Assembly: GCF_000019965.1 (NCBI RefSeq)
Contig: NC_010571.1
Location: forward strand, 186,001 to 250,000
Direction: 5' to 3'
Length of the DNA stretch: 64,000 nucleotides
Source: Opitutus terrae PB90-1
GTDB taxonomy: Bacteria > Verrucomicrobiota > Verrucomicrobiia > Opitutales > Opitutaceae
The translations under genes were made by a program, and so were the position numbers. This document shows, in pieces, positions 55,127 through 63,457 of the stretch; position 1 is the stretch's first letter; every line of letters starts with the position of its first letter. The notes beneath the pieces were generated by a model. The model was given only the letters and a program-made list of their open reading frames with translations. It was not told the DNA's origin and did no database searches.

Positions 55127-56629
55127 CTAAAGTGCGAACTTCTGGATCGCCCAAGCCACGATGCCCACGAGGAAGATGGCCGTGACCGGAACGCCCAGCT
55201 TCAGCAGTGCGTCGGAGCTCAGCGCGTCGCCGGTCATGCCAGCGGGCATGGCGCTGCGGGCGCGGATGCGGCCCTTCTTGAGGAAGCCGTCGTAGTGGCG
55301 TTGCAACAGGAAGGTTTCGACTTGGCGCATCGTGTCGAGGACGACGCCGACGGTGATCAGCATGCCCGTGCCGCCGAAGAAAATCGCGATCCGTTGCGGG
55401 ACATTGAGTTCGAACAGCAGCACGTCCGGCATGACCGCGATGATCGTCAGGAACACCGCGCCGGCCAGCGTGAGCCGGGTCATGATGAAGTCCAGGAACC
55501 GGGCGGTCGGCTCGCCGGGGCGCACGCCGGGGACGTAGCCGCCGTACTTCTTCAGATCGTCGGCGATCTGGATCGGCTTGAACATCACGGATACCCAGAA
55601 GTAGCTGAAGAACAGGATCAGCGTGGTGTAGATCGCATAGTAGGTCCAGTGGCCACGGAGCAGGTTCTGCGAGAACTCGATCAGGAACTTGATGTTAAAC
55701 GCCGCGCCCAGCTGGGAGAAGATCTGCTGCGGGAACAGCAGGATCGCGCTCGCGAAGATGACCGGCATGACGCCCGAGTAGTTGACCTTGAGCGGGAGGA
55801 ACGAGCTCTGACCGCCCATGACCTTGTTGCCGACGACGCGTTTGGCGTACTGGACCGGAATCTTTCGCTGGCCTTGCACCACCATGATGATGCCCATGAC
55901 CACGGCAACAAAGAGCGCGATCATGATCACCGCCTGCGGGAGGCCGAGATTCGGGCCGGTGCCGACCGGCTTGAAGAACAGCTGATAGGTCTGCGCCGCG
56001 GCGCCCGGGATGTCGGCTAGAATGCCGACGGTGATCAGCAGGGACACGCCGTTGCCGATGCCGCGTTGCGTGATCTGTTCGCCGAGCCACATCAGCACCA
56101 GCGTGCCGGCGGTCATGAAGACCACCGAGGTGATGAGAAAGCTCAACTTGCTCACGATCACGATCGAGCCATAGGTGCCGATGTCGTAGCCGGGAAAGAG
56201 CCGGCCGGGATTCTCCAGCGCCAGGATCAGCAGCGCTCCCTGCACGATACAGATCGCGACCGTCGCGTAGCGCGTATACTGCGTCAGCTTCTGACGACCG
56301 ACGTCGCCTTCCTGCTGCAGGCGGCTGAGCATCGGCACGACCGCGGTCATCAGCTGGAAAATAATCGAGGCGCTGATGTAGGGCATGATGCCCAGCGCGC
56401 AAACGGCGCCCTTGGTGAGCGCGCCGCCGGTGAACATGTTGTAGAGCCCCACGAGCGAGCCTCCGCCACTCGCCGTCTGATCGGCGAAGAACTTCTGGAG
56501 CGGACCGGGATCGATGCCCGGCAGCGGAATATTGGCACCCACGCGGGCCACGAAAAGCAGCGCCAGCGTGTAGAAGATCCGCGAGCGCAGCTCAGGAATC
56601 TTCAGCGAGTTCGTGAAGGCGGAGAACAT
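55127..56629 (-). CDS. secY: Preprotein translocase subunit SecY
   Basis: 500 residues, ten membrane segments; longer than the 440-residue norm because of extended loops (for example GKKIPVQ-type region to LLRGHWTYYAIYT). N-terminal LRSRIFYTLALLFVARVGANIPLPGID is canonical; the loop PVQYAKRVVGNKVMGGQSSFLPLKVN and C-terminal MRQVETFLLQRHYDGFLKKGRI are the SecA/ribosome contact areas. Start at the ATG of MFSAFTNSLKIPEL. The eight bases before it begin a word-repeat element. Confidence 0.98.
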   Translation of the reverse strand: MFSAFTNSLKIPELRSRIFYTLALLFVARVGANIPLPGIDPGPLQKFFADQTASGGGSLVGLYNMFTGGALTKGAVCALGIMPYISASIIFQLMTAVVPMLSRLQQEGDVGRQKLTQYTRYATVAICIVQGALLILALENPGRLFPGYDIGTYGSIVIVSKLSFLITSVVFMTAGTLVLMWLGEQITQRGIGNGVSLLITVGILADIPGAAAQTYQLFFKPVGTGPNLGLPQAVIMIALFVAVVMGIIMVVQGQRKIPVQYAKRVVGNKVMGGQSSFLPLKVNYSGVMPVIFASAILLFPQQIFSQLGAAFNIKFLIEFSQNLLRGHWTYYAIYTTLILFFSYFWVSVMFKPIQIADDLKKYGGYVPGVRPGEPTARFLDFIMTRLTLAGAVFLTIIAVMPDVLLFELNVPQRIAIFFGGTGMLITVGVVLDTMRQVETFLLQRHYDGFLKKGRIRARSAMPAGMTGDALSSDALLKLGVPVTAIFLVGIVAWAIQKFAL

Positions 56630-56636
56630 TGGGGAG

Positions 56637-56725
56637 TTTCGATTTTCGAGTTTCGATTCTCGCTTCGTCAAACCTGATTCAGGCGGGCCCGCCCGAATCG
56701 AAAATCCGAAATCGAAAATCGAAAG
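56637..56725. repeat. AATCGAAA word-repeat inverted element, rplO-secY gap
   Basis: Left arm 56637-56667 (GTTTCGATTTTCGAGTTTCG then ATTCTCGCTTC); right arm 56694-56725 (CGAATCGAAAATCCGAAATC then GAAAATCGAAAG); spacer is a GGCGGGCCCGCC palindrome-rich stretch. It starts seven bases from the secY ATG and six from the rplO stop. Confidence 0.8.
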
Positions 56726-56731
56726 TGGCCG

Positions 56732-57178
56732 TTAGGCCGTGATCGCCTGGCCGCCGGCTTTCTCGATCTTGGCCTTGGCCGATTCCGAGAATTTGACCGC
56801 GGTGACCTTCAGCGCGCGGCTGAGTTCGCCGTCGCCGAGAATCTTGACACTCGTCTCGCCGGCGCGGATCAGGCCCTGAGCCGCCAGCACTTCGGCGGTC
56901 ACTTCGGTGATGCTTGCGTCAAGGGACGCGAGGTCGCCGACGTTCACCACCGGGAGTTCGGTCCGGAAGTTGTACTGGTTGAAGCCGCGGTGCGGGAGCT
57001 TGCGGTAAAGGGGCATCTGGCCGCCTTCGAAGCCGGGGCGAATGCTGCTGCCGGAACGCGCGGTCTGGCCCTTGCCACCGCGACCGGAGGTCTTGCCGTG
57101 GCCGCCGCCTTCGCCGCAGCCGACGCGCTTTTTCCGGTGCACGGCACCTTTAACGTTCTTGAGTTCGTGAAGTTTCAT
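56732..57178 (-). CDS. rplO: 50S ribosomal protein uL15
   Basis: 148 residues, standard length. MKLHELKNVKGAVHRKKRVGCGEGGGHGKTSGRGGKGQ (quoted in parts: MKLHELKNVKG, RVGCGEGGGHGKTSGRGGKG) and FEGGQMPLYRKLPHRGFNQ are diagnostic. GAGGAACCCAC before the ATG is one of the few recognisable SD sites of the cluster. rpmD, usual just upstream, is missing: only 63 bases separate it from rpsE. Confidence 0.98.
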   Translation of the reverse strand: MKLHELKNVKGAVHRKKRVGCGEGGGHGKTSGRGGKGQTARSGSSIRPGFEGGQMPLYRKLPHRGFNQYNFRTELPVVNVGDLASLDASITEVTAEVLAAQGLIRAGETSVKILGDGELSRALKVTAVKFSESAKAKIEKAGGQAITA

Positions 57179-57241
57179 GTGGGTTCCTCGGGAGGGCGCC
57201 CTGCCCCGCTACGCGCGGCGCAGGACTCGGAAAGAAAAAGA

Positions 57242-57901
57242 TCAGGCGTTGGTCGGCTTGGCGCGGAGCGCGGTGACGTCGTCCTTCAGGCGCAACTGGA
57301 GGAGGCCATTGAGCGTGGCGTGGACGACCGCGATGTGGTTGTTCGAACCCATCGATTTCGTGAGCACGTTCTTCACGCCGGCCGCCTCGAGCACGGCGCG
57401 CACGCCGCCGCCGGCGATCAGGCCGGTGCCGGTGGTGGCGGGACGGAGCAGCACCTTGCCGCCATCGTATTCGCCGAGCACGTCGTGCGGGATGGTGTCG
57501 CCCTTGAGCTTCACGGTGACCATGTGCTTGTGCGCATGCGCGGTGCTCTTCTTGATCGCGTCCGGCACTTCGTTGGCTTTGCCGTAACCGATGCCGAGCT
57601 TGCCCTTGCCATCGCCGACGACGGCGAGCGCCGCGAAGCTGAACCGGCGGCCACCCTTCACGACCTTGGCGCAGCGATTGATGAAGACGACCTTCTCGAT
57701 CATCTGCGGACCATCGCCCTCCTGCGGCTTGTCGCGGTTGTCGCGGCGATTGTCGCGGCGTTGCCCACCGGGACCGCCGCGATTGGGACCACGGTTGAAC
57801 TGACGGGGCTGACGGGTCGGGGCGGAAGGAGCGGCGGCCGGGGCGGCCGACGCGGGAGCGGCGGTCTCGGGAGCGGGCGCGGAAGTGGGTTCGGTGCTCA
57901 T
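57242..57901 (-). CDS. rpsE: 30S ribosomal protein uS5 with N-terminal extension
   Basis: 219 residues; typical uS5 is 160-170. The conserved part begins near residue 67 (MIEKVVFINRCAKVVKGGRRF) and includes VVGDGKGKLGIGYGKANEVPDAI and VRAVLEAAGVKNVLTKSMGSNN. The first 62 residues are Ala/Pro-rich, then Arg/Asn/Gly-rich (NRGPNRGGPGGQRRDNRRDN), an RNA-binding-like tail. The internal Met could be an alternative start but the extension is in frame. Confidence 0.97.
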   Translation of the reverse strand: MSTEPTSAPAPETAAPASAAPAAAPSAPTRQPRQFNRGPNRGGPGGQRRDNRRDNRDKPQEGDGPQMIEKVVFINRCAKVVKGGRRFSFAALAVVGDGKGKLGIGYGKANEVPDAIKKSTAHAHKHMVTVKLKGDTIPHDVLGEYDGGKVLLRPATTGTGLIAGGGVRAVLEAAGVKNVLTKSMGSNNHIAVVHATLNGLLQLRLKDDVTALRAKPTNA

Positions 57902-57907
57902 GCGTAA

Positions 57908-58270
57908 TTAGAATTTCAGGCCACCTTCGCGCGCGGCGTCGGCGAATGTTTTGACTTTGCCGTGATAACGGGCGCCCGCGCGGTCGAACACGACCGCGCC
58001 GATGCCGGCGGCCTTGGCCTTGGCGGCGAAGGCGGTGCCGAGGACCTTGGCCCCGGCGAGGTTGGCGGCGAGTTTCTTGCCCCGCAGCTCGGGATCGAGC
58101 GTACCGAGGAACACGAGGGTCGAGCCCGCATCGTCGTTGATCGCCTGCGCGTAGATGTGCTTGGCGGTGAAGCGTACGGCGAGACGCGGACGCGCAGCGG
58201 TGCCCTGGACTTTCTTGCGGATTCTCCAGCGACGCTTCTGCAGGAGATCGGCTTTGCGAATGGTATTCAC
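57908..58270 (-). CDS. rplR: 50S ribosomal protein uL18
   Basis: 120 residues from a GTG start (MNTIRKADLLQKRRWRIRKKV), the usual length; the frame is open upstream but that part overlaps a word array. It contains the 5S rRNA-binding core RPRLAVRFTAKHIYAQ and ends YHGKVKTFADAAREGGLKF. Six bases separate it from rpsE. Confidence 0.96.
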   Translation of the reverse strand: MNTIRKADLLQKRRWRIRKKVQGTAARPRLAVRFTAKHIYAQAINDDAGSTLVFLGTLDPELRGKKLAANLAGAKVLGTAFAAKAKAAGIGAVVFDRAGARYHGKVKTFADAAREGGLKF

Positions 58271-58274
58271 GACG

Positions 58275-58306
58275 AAATCTGAGATTTTAAATTTTAGATT
58301 GAGATC
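58275..58306. repeat. AT-rich word array, rplF-rplR gap
   Basis: AAATCTGAGATTTTAAATTT then TAGATTGAGATC: partly self-complementary words around a central AAATTT. It sits four bases before the rplR start codon. Confidence 0.5.
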
Positions 58307-58322
58307 GGCGGAAGCCAGAGGC

Positions 58323-58859
58323 TTACGCCACGGTCTTGCCTTCCTTGCGGCGAACACGCTCGCCGACGATACGCACGCCCTTGCCCTTGTAAGGCTCCGG
58401 CGGGTAGTAGCCGCGGATCTCCGCGGTCACGGCACCGACGAGCTGTTTGTCCGCGCCTTCGACGCGAACCTTCGTCTGGTCCGTCACGGTGATTTTGATG
58501 CCCTCCGGGATGTCGAGGAGGATCGGGTGCGAGTAGCCGAGCGCGAGGTCGAGCTGCTTGCCCTTGAGGTTGGCCTTGAAGCCGACACCCTGGATTTCGA
58601 GATCCTTGGTGTAGCCCTCCGTTACGCCCTTGACCATGCCGGCCACGATGGAACGTGCGGTGCCGTACATGGCTTTGGCGAAACGCGACTCCTCGGTGGG
58701 AGCGAACGTCACCTGCTTGTCAGCGACGGTGACCTTCACCGCGGGCGCAAAGGTCTTTTGGACCCTGCCCTTGGGACCCTCGACGAACACGGTGCCGTCC
58801 TTGACGGACACCTTGACCTTGTCGGGGATGGAAACGGGTTGTTTGCCGATGCGGCTCAT
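58323..58859 (-). CDS. rplF: 50S ribosomal protein uL6
   Basis: 178 residues, standard. MSRIGKQPVSIPDKVKVSV, VEGPKGRV, KGVTEGYTKDLEIQGVGFKA and the C-terminal YYPPEPYKGKGVRIVGERVRRKEGK are diagnostic. Only twelve bases separate it from rpsH. Confidence 0.98.
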   Translation of the reverse strand: MSRIGKQPVSIPDKVKVSVKDGTVFVEGPKGRVQKTFAPAVKVTVADKQVTFAPTEESRFAKAMYGTARSIVAGMVKGVTEGYTKDLEIQGVGFKANLKGKQLDLALGYSHPILLDIPEGIKITVTDQTKVRVEGADKQLVGAVTAEIRGYYPPEPYKGKGVRIVGERVRRKEGKTVA

Positions 58860-58871
58860 GATGCGGGCGGG

Positions 58872-59264
58872 TTACCAGACGTTGCAGATCAGTTCGCCAC
58901 CCGCCTTGTTGCGGCGGCAGTCGGCGTCCTTCATCAGACCCCGGGAGGTCGAGACGATGCTGATGCCGAGACCGTTCAGCACGCGCGGAATTTCCTGATA
59001 GCTGTAGTAGAGCCGGCGGCCGGGCGTCGACACGCGGGTCAAGCCCGTGATGGCCGGGGCGCTGTCCACGTATTTCAGGGCGACGACGAGGGTCTTGTGG
59101 CCCGCGGCATCGGTGCCGTCCTTGTAGTCGGCGATGTAGCCTTCGGCCTTGAGAATCGCGGCGATGGCTTCGCGCAACTTGGAGTGCGGCGAGGTGGTCT
59201 CGGCCTGACGAGCCTTCGACGCATTGCGCAGGCGGGTCAGGAAATCACTGATCGGATCGGTCAT
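58872..59264 (-). CDS. rpsH: 30S ribosomal protein uS8
   Basis: 130 residues, standard. MTDPISDFLTRLRNASKA and STSRGLMKDADCRRNKAGGELICNVW end are canonical. In enterobacteria uS8 represses the spc operon by binding near rplE; no matching helix was identified here. Confidence 0.98.
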   Translation of the reverse strand: MTDPISDFLTRLRNASKARQAETTSPHSKLREAIAAILKAEGYIADYKDGTDAAGHKTLVVALKYVDSAPAITGLTRVSTPGRRLYYSYQEIPRVLNGLGISIVSTSRGLMKDADCRRNKAGGELICNVW

Positions 59265-59323
59265 GGTGGATGTTGGTTTTCGGGGCCGCGCGGGTCATAT
59301 CCGACCCCCGTGGGCCAAAAGGT

Positions 59324-59629
59324 TTACCAGGAGGATTTGGTGACGCCGGGGATCTTGCCGGCCAGCGCCAGCTCGCGAAACTGGATACGCGAGACGCCGA
59401 ACTTGCCGATGTAGGCCCGCGGGCGGCCGCTGAGCGAGCAGCGGTTGCGGATGCGGATCTTGTTCGAGTTCTTCGGGAGCTTCTGCAGCTTCTTCTGCGC
59501 GCCGAAGAACTCGTCGTCGGTGGTGGCGGGATTGGCGAGGATCGCCTTCAGCTCGGCGCGCTTCGCGGCGTGTTGCGCGGCGAGGCGGATGCGCTTCTTG
59601 TTGCGCTCGATGGCGGAGGTCTTGGGCAT
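59324..59629 (-). CDS. rpsN: 30S ribosomal protein uS14, long zinc-free form
   Basis: 101 residues, the C-minus long form with no CxxC pairs. [29 protein letters not shown] and [27 protein letters not shown] are typical. Its start is five bases from the AATCGAAA element. Confidence 0.98.
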   Translation of the reverse strand: MPKTSAIERNKKRIRLAAQHAAKRAELKAILANPATTDDEFFGAQKKLQKLPKNSNKIRIRNRCSLSGRPRAYIGKFGVSRIQFRELALAGKIPGVTKSSW

Positions 59630-59633
59630 GTCG

Positions 59634-59726
59634 GGATTTTCGATTTAAGATTGTTGATTTTCGATGTGGCGTCGGCGGCTGGTCCGGAGATCGGCGAGCG
59701 GAAATCGCCAATCGAAAATCGAAAAT
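59634..59726. repeat. AATCGAAA word-repeat inverted element, rplE-rpsN gap
   Basis: Left arm 59634-59664 (GGATTTTCGATTTAAGATTG then TTGATTTTCG); right arm 59699-59726 (CGGAAATCGCCAATCGAAAA then TCGAAAAT). It fills the gap to within five bases of both genes. Confidence 0.8.
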
Positions 59727-59731
59727 GAAGT

Positions 59732-60310
59732 TTAGGCGGCGTGGGCGGGTTTCGGCGCGACCGTTTCGGTGCGGCGGAATGGCATGCCCAGCAGGCGGAG
59801 GAGCTCGCGCGCCTCGTCGTCCGTCTCGGCGGTCGTCACGATCGCGATGTCGAGGCCGATGTGCTTCTTCACGTTCTCGACGGTGATTTCCGGGAAAATC
59901 GTGTGGTCGGTGATGCCGAGGTTGTAGTTGCCCTGGCCGTCGAGCTTCGACGGCAAGCCGCGGAAGTCGCGGATGGTGGGCAGCGCCACGGCGATCAGGC
60001 GCTGGAGGAAGTCCCACATCGCGGGGCCGCGCAGCGTGACGTGGCAGCCGACGACCTGGTTGGGCTTCAGCTTGAAATTCGCGATGGCCTTGCGGCTCTT
60101 GGCGAGCACCGGCTTCTGGCCGGCGATCAGGCCGAGATCCCGCTGAATGTCGGTGATCTGGTTCTTGTCCGCCTCGGCGTCGATGCCGGTGTTGAGGTTG
60201 ATCTTCACCAGCTTCGGCACTTCGTGCTTGTTCTTGTAGCTGCGGCTCTTGACGAGCTCGGGCACGACGTGCTCGACGTAAAGTTTTTTGAGGGAGGGAA
60301 CGTAGCTCAT
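59732..60310 (-). CDS. rplE: 50S ribosomal protein uL5
   Basis: 192 residues, standard with a short Ala-rich end. It contains VPKLVKINLNTGIDAEADK, GQKPVLAKSRKAIANFKLK, FPEITVENVKKHIGLDIAIV and the P-site loop GNYNLGITDHTIFPE. It binds 5S rRNA. A 179-base gap with CAAGT words separates it from rplX. Confidence 0.98.
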   Translation of the reverse strand: MSYVPSLKKLYVEHVVPELVKSRSYKNKHEVPKLVKINLNTGIDAEADKNQITDIQRDLGLIAGQKPVLAKSRKAIANFKLKPNQVVGCHVTLRGPAMWDFLQRLIAVALPTIRDFRGLPSKLDGQGNYNLGITDHTIFPEITVENVKKHIGLDIAIVTTAETDDEARELLRLLGMPFRRTETVAPKPAHAA

Positions 60311-60390
60311 GGACAGGGCCCGCGATTACCGACCGCGAGGCATTGAAGAGTTAAGTTGAGAGAGAAAAGAGGAGGAGTGGACCGGAGGAA

Positions 60391-60475
60391 GTAACACGTG
60401 GCAAGTGGCAAGTATCGAGCACCTGAAGTCGGGAGCCAACGATTTGGTTTCCTGCTACTTGTAACTTGTGACTTG
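60391..60475. repeat. CAAGT word-repeat inverted element, rplX-rplE gap
   Basis: Left arm 60391-60414 (GTAACACGTGGCAAGTGGCA then AGTA); right arm 60455-60475 (CTACTTGTAACTTGTGACTT then G). The right arm starts right after the rplX stop region (about 15 bases). 60311-60390 holds purine-rich sequence only. Confidence 0.6.
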
Positions 60476-60489
60476 GCTCTTTGCCCGGC

Positions 60490-60768
60490 TCAGGCCTTGG
60501 CCGGCGCGGCTTCCTTCTTCCGCTTGCTGGCGTCGAACGTCGACTGGAGCATCAGGTTCGAGATGTGCACCGAACCTTCGCGCTCGGCAATCGTGCCCTG
60601 CGGGTGCTCCTGCGACTTCTTGAGGTGGCGCTTGATCATGGCCACGCCTTCGATGCGCGCGCGCTGCTTGGCCGCGAGGACCTCGAGGACCTTGCCCGAC
60701 TTGCCCTTTTGGGAGCCGGCGATGACGACGACCTGGTCGCCGCGTTTGACGTGAAATTTCTGAGCCAT
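60490..60768 (-). CDS. rplX: 50S ribosomal protein uL24
   Basis: 92 residues, slightly shorter than the E. coli protein. The KOW motif is KRGDQVVVIAGSQKGKSGKVLEV; MIKRHLKKSQEHPQGTIAEREGSVHISNLML follows. One base separates its start from the rplN stop. Short Lys/Ala tail. Confidence 0.97.
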   Translation of the reverse strand: MAQKFHVKRGDQVVVIAGSQKGKSGKVLEVLAAKQRARIEGVAMIKRHLKKSQEHPQGTIAEREGSVHISNLMLQSTFDASKRKKEAAPAKA

Positions 60769-60769
60769 G

Positions 60770-61135
60770 TTAGAGAACCTCCGGCGCGAGCGAGATGATC
60801 TTCATGAAATTCTTCGCGCGCAGCTCGCGGGCGACTGGGCCGAAGATGCGCGTGCCGCGCGGATTGTTCGTCGGATCGATGATCACGACCGCATTGCTGT
60901 CGAAGCGCAGGTAGCTGCCATCCGCACGACGGACGGGCGCCTTGGTGCGAACGACGACGGCCTTGTGGACCTCGCCCTTCTTCACCGTGGCTTCGGTGGA
61001 GCTTTGCTTGATGTGAACGGTGATGATGTCGCCCACGCCCGCGGTGGCGGTGATCTGACCCTTGCGGGAAATCATCGCGGCTTTGCGGGCGCCGGTGTTG
61101 TCAGCGACGTCGAGAACGGAGCGCAGTTGAATCAT
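60770..61135 (-). CDS. rplN: 50S ribosomal protein uL14
   Basis: 121 residues, standard. [65 protein letters not shown] are diagnostic. GGAGG lies six bases before the ATG, a real SD site, unlike most genes here. Confidence 0.98.
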   Translation of the reverse strand: MIQLRSVLDVADNTGARKAAMISRKGQITATAGVGDIITVHIKQSSTEATVKKGEVHKAVVVRTKAPVRRADGSYLRFDSNAVVIIDPTNNPRGTRIFGPVARELRAKNFMKIISLAPEVL

Positions 61136-61174
61136 GACAGGCCTCCAGAAGGTTGGATGTTTGAGGAATCAGGC

Positions 61175-61552
61175 TCAGGCCTGGGGCGCGGGCTGCTCGG
61201 CCGGCGCAGGCGTGTTGCTGGCCGTGGTCTTGGTCGGCACCTGGGCGGCGACGTCGGTCTCGGAGATCGCGACGGCGTCGGTGGTGACGGCGCGCTGCAC
61301 GATCGACACGATGCGCCAGCGCTTCAGCCGGCTCATCGGGCGGGTCTCCATCACCTCGACCGTGTCGCCGAGCTTGGCTTCGTTCTTCTCGTCGTGGACG
61401 TGGAGGACGGTCTGGCGGTTGACGATCTTGTGGTAGAGCGGGTGCGGCGACTTGTACGGGACGGTGACCTTGATGGACTTGTCGCCGGAGCGGCTGCTCA
61501 CGAAGCCGATTTGGGTTTTGCGCGTATGGCGCTGAGCGGGAGAGGAGGACAT
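61175..61552 (-). CDS. rpsQ: 30S ribosomal protein uS17, C-terminally extended
   Basis: 125 residues; uS17 usually has about 85. The canonical part has RKTQIGFVSSRSGDKSIKVTV, HPLYHKIVNRQTVLHVHDE and KLGDTVEVMETRPMSRLKRWRIV. The last 40 residues (VAAQVPTKTTASNTPAPAEQPAPQA) are low-complexity Pro/Ala-rich. The AAATCGAAAATC word lies three bases before the ATG in place of an SD site. Confidence 0.97.
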   Translation of the reverse strand: MSSSPAQRHTRKTQIGFVSSRSGDKSIKVTVPYKSPHPLYHKIVNRQTVLHVHDEKNEAKLGDTVEVMETRPMSRLKRWRIVSIVQRAVTTDAVAISETDVAAQVPTKTTASNTPAPAEQPAPQA

Positions 61553-61554
61553 CG

Positions 61555-61650
61555 GGATTTTCGATTTGTGATTTGGGATTTTCGATCGCTTCGGACTTTC
61601 GCGGGGCGGCCTCGGCCGCGGCTCGATCGAAAATCGAAAATCGAAATTCT
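61555..61650. repeat. AATCGAAA word-repeat inverted element, rpmC-rpsQ gap
   Basis: Left arm 61555-61589 (GGGATTTTCGATTTGTGATT then TGGGATTTTCGATCG); right arm 61621-61650 (GCTCGATCGAAAATCGAAAA then TCGAAATTC). Arm to rpsQ start is three bases; arm to rpmC stop is ten. Confidence 0.8.
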
Positions 61651-61659
61651 GGAATTCCT

Positions 61660-61860
61660 TTAGGCGGCGGCTTTCTTCTTGGAGGCGGTGAGGGCGGTCT
61701 CGAGCCGGGCGATGTCCTTGCGGAGCGAGCGCAGCTCGTGGGTCTTTTCCACCTGACCGGTTTGCTTGCGCAGCTTGAGCTGCAGCAGCTGTTCGCGGAG
61801 TTCGCGGATCTTGGTCGGCAGCTCGGCCGGAGCGAGTTCGCGGATTTCTTTGGGAGTCAT
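61660..61860 (-). CDS. rpmC: 50S ribosomal protein uL29
   Basis: 66 residues, standard two-helix protein. [36 protein letters not shown] (here in parts: [32 protein letters not shown]) followed by [17 protein letters not shown]. It sits at the tunnel exit and contacts SRP and trigger factor. No SD. Confidence 0.97.
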
Positions 61861-61879
61861 GACGGTCGTTTTTGAAAGG

Positions 61880-62302
61880 TTAGACGACGGCGCCCTCGCG
61901 GGCGATGAAGCGGCAGTGGAACGGCAGCTTGGCGTCGGCGAGGCGGAACGCCTCTTTCGCAGTCGTGGCGGGCACGCCCGCGAGTTCGAACAGCACCGCG
62001 CCAGGTCTGATCTGGGCGATGTAAAACTCGACCGGGCCTTTGCCTTGGCCTTGGCGGACTTCCGCGGGCTTCTTGGTGATCGGCTTGTGCGGGAAGACGC
62101 GGATCCAGAGTTTGCCCTTGCGCTTCAGGTGGCGCGAGATGGTGACACGGGCGGCTTCGATCTGCTGACCGGTCATAGGGCCGCGCGTAAGCGACTGCAG
62201 GCCGAATTCGCCAAAAGCGAGCGTGTTGCCGCGCTTGGCATTGCCGGCGCGGGAGCCCTTCTGGGATTTGCGGTATTTGGTGCGGGCGGGTGCGAGAGCC
62301 AT
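61880..62302 (-). CDS. rplP: 50S ribosomal protein uL16
   Basis: 140 residues, standard. [35 protein letters not shown] at the start (quoted in parts elsewhere), [26 protein letters not shown] and [27 protein letters not shown] are diagnostic. It stabilises the A-site tRNA region. A GCTTAGAG word array lies ten bases before its start. Confidence 0.98.
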
Positions 62303-62311
62303 GGGAAGAGG

Positions 62312-62341
62312 AGCTTAGAGCCTAGAGCTTAGCGCTTAGGG
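62312..62341. repeat. GCTTAGAG word array, rpsC-rplP gap
   Basis: AGCTTAGAGCCTAGAGCTTA then GCGCTTAGGG: four variants of one 7-8-base word including CTAGAGCTTAG, partly self-complementary. It occupies the space between the rpsC stop and the rplP ATG. Confidence 0.55.
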
Positions 62342-62353
62342 CCGTGAGCTGGT

Positions 62354-62986
62354 TCAGTTGTTGTCGGACTCCTTTTTGCAGATCCAGCACTTGACGCCGA
62401 TCTTGCCGTAAACGGTGTGGGCTTCGGAGAAGCCGTAATCGATGTTCTCGCGCAGGGTGTGCAGCGGCACGCGGCCCTTGCGCTGCCATTCACGGCGGGC
62501 GATATCCGCGCCACCGAGACGGCCGGAGCACTGGATGCGGATGCCCTCGGCGCCGAGCGTCATGGCCATTTCGACGGCCTTCTTCATGGCGCGGCGGAAA
62601 GCGATGCGGCGCTCGAGCTGCAGCGCGACGTTCTCGGCGACGAGCTGCGCCTCGATCTCGGGCTTCTTCACCTCCTGGATGTCGAGGAGGATCTCCTTGC
62701 CGGTGAGCTTCGCGAGCTCCTCCTTGATCTTCTCGATTTCCTGGCCCTTGCGGCCGATGACGATGCCGGGGCGCGCGGTGTAGATCTTGACGCGGACGCG
62801 GTTGGAGGCGCGCTCGATGAAGATGCGCGGCACGGAGGCCTGCTTCAGCTTCTCCATGAGCTTCTCACGGATGATCTGGTCCTCCTCGAGGAGCTTCGGG
62901 AAATCTTTCTTCGTCGCGTACCAGCGGGACTGCCAGTTGCGGCGGACGGCGAGGCGGAAGCCGGTGGGATTGGTCTTTTGGCCCAT
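62354..62986 (-). CDS. rpsC: 30S ribosomal protein uS3
   Basis: 210 residues. [24 protein letters not shown], the KH domain with [20 protein letters not shown], and [28 protein letters not shown] are canonical. It lacks the long C-terminal tail of some bacteria. No SD; nine bases separate it from rplV. Confidence 0.98.
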   Translation of the reverse strand: MGQKTNPTGFRLAVRRNWQSRWYATKKDFPKLLEEDQIIREKLMEKLKQASVPRIFIERASNRVRVKIYTARPGIVIGRKGQEIEKIKEELAKLTGKEILLDIQEVKKPEIEAQLVAENVALQLERRIAFRRAMKKAVEMAMTLGAEGIRIQCSGRLGGADIARREWQRKGRVPLHTLRENIDYGFSEAHTVYGKIGVKCWICKKESDNN

Positions 62987-62995
62987 GGTGGTAAG

Positions 62996-63337
62996 TTAGT
63001 TCGAGTTGCCGTCGGTGAGCACGATGCGGATGTGCGCCATTTTCTTGCGGCGGGGCATCGCGGAACCACGCGCGCCGGCCTTGAAGCGCTTCAGCACGGG
63101 GCCGTTCTCGATCAGCGCGAGCTTCACGGTGAGCGCGTCGGCCGAGAGATTGTTGTTGTTCTCGGCGTTGGCGATGGCGCTGCGCAGCGTCTTCGCGATC
63201 AGCCGCGCGGACTTGCGCGGAATGAGCGCGAGGTAGTCGGCGGCTTCCGCGGCCTTGCGGCCTTGGATGATCCGCGAAATGTCGCGCATCTTTTTGGGCG
63301 ACATCCGCGCGTAACGAGTGAGGGCTTGAACTTCCAT
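62996..63337 (-). CDS. rplV: 50S ribosomal protein uL22
   Basis: 113 residues from the ATG of MEVQALTRYARMSPKKMRDISRII; an upstream in-frame Met is not conserved. The tunnel-lining loop is KRFKAGARGSAMPRRKKMAHIRIVL. Standard length. No SD. The 120-base gap to rpsS is GC-rich without visible words. Confidence 0.98.
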   Translation of the reverse strand: MEVQALTRYARMSPKKMRDISRIIQGRKAAEAADYLALIPRKSARLIAKTLRSAIANAENNNNLSADALTVKLALIENGPVLKRFKAGARGSAMPRRKKMAHIRIVLTDGNSN

Positions 63338-63457
63338 GGTTGTCGGGAGGATTCCGGCCAGCAATCCGACAGGAGGTCGGACCGGCACCGGCGATAGCAG
63401 CCCCGCGGACGCGGGACCCTACCCTTTGGGTTGCTTGGTGGGTTGAAAAACGACGGG

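Noticed and set aside
61555-61650. Repeated AATCGAAA blocks as a CRISPR array
   Set aside because: Units are 8-10 bases, degenerate and without unique spacers; no cas genes are present.
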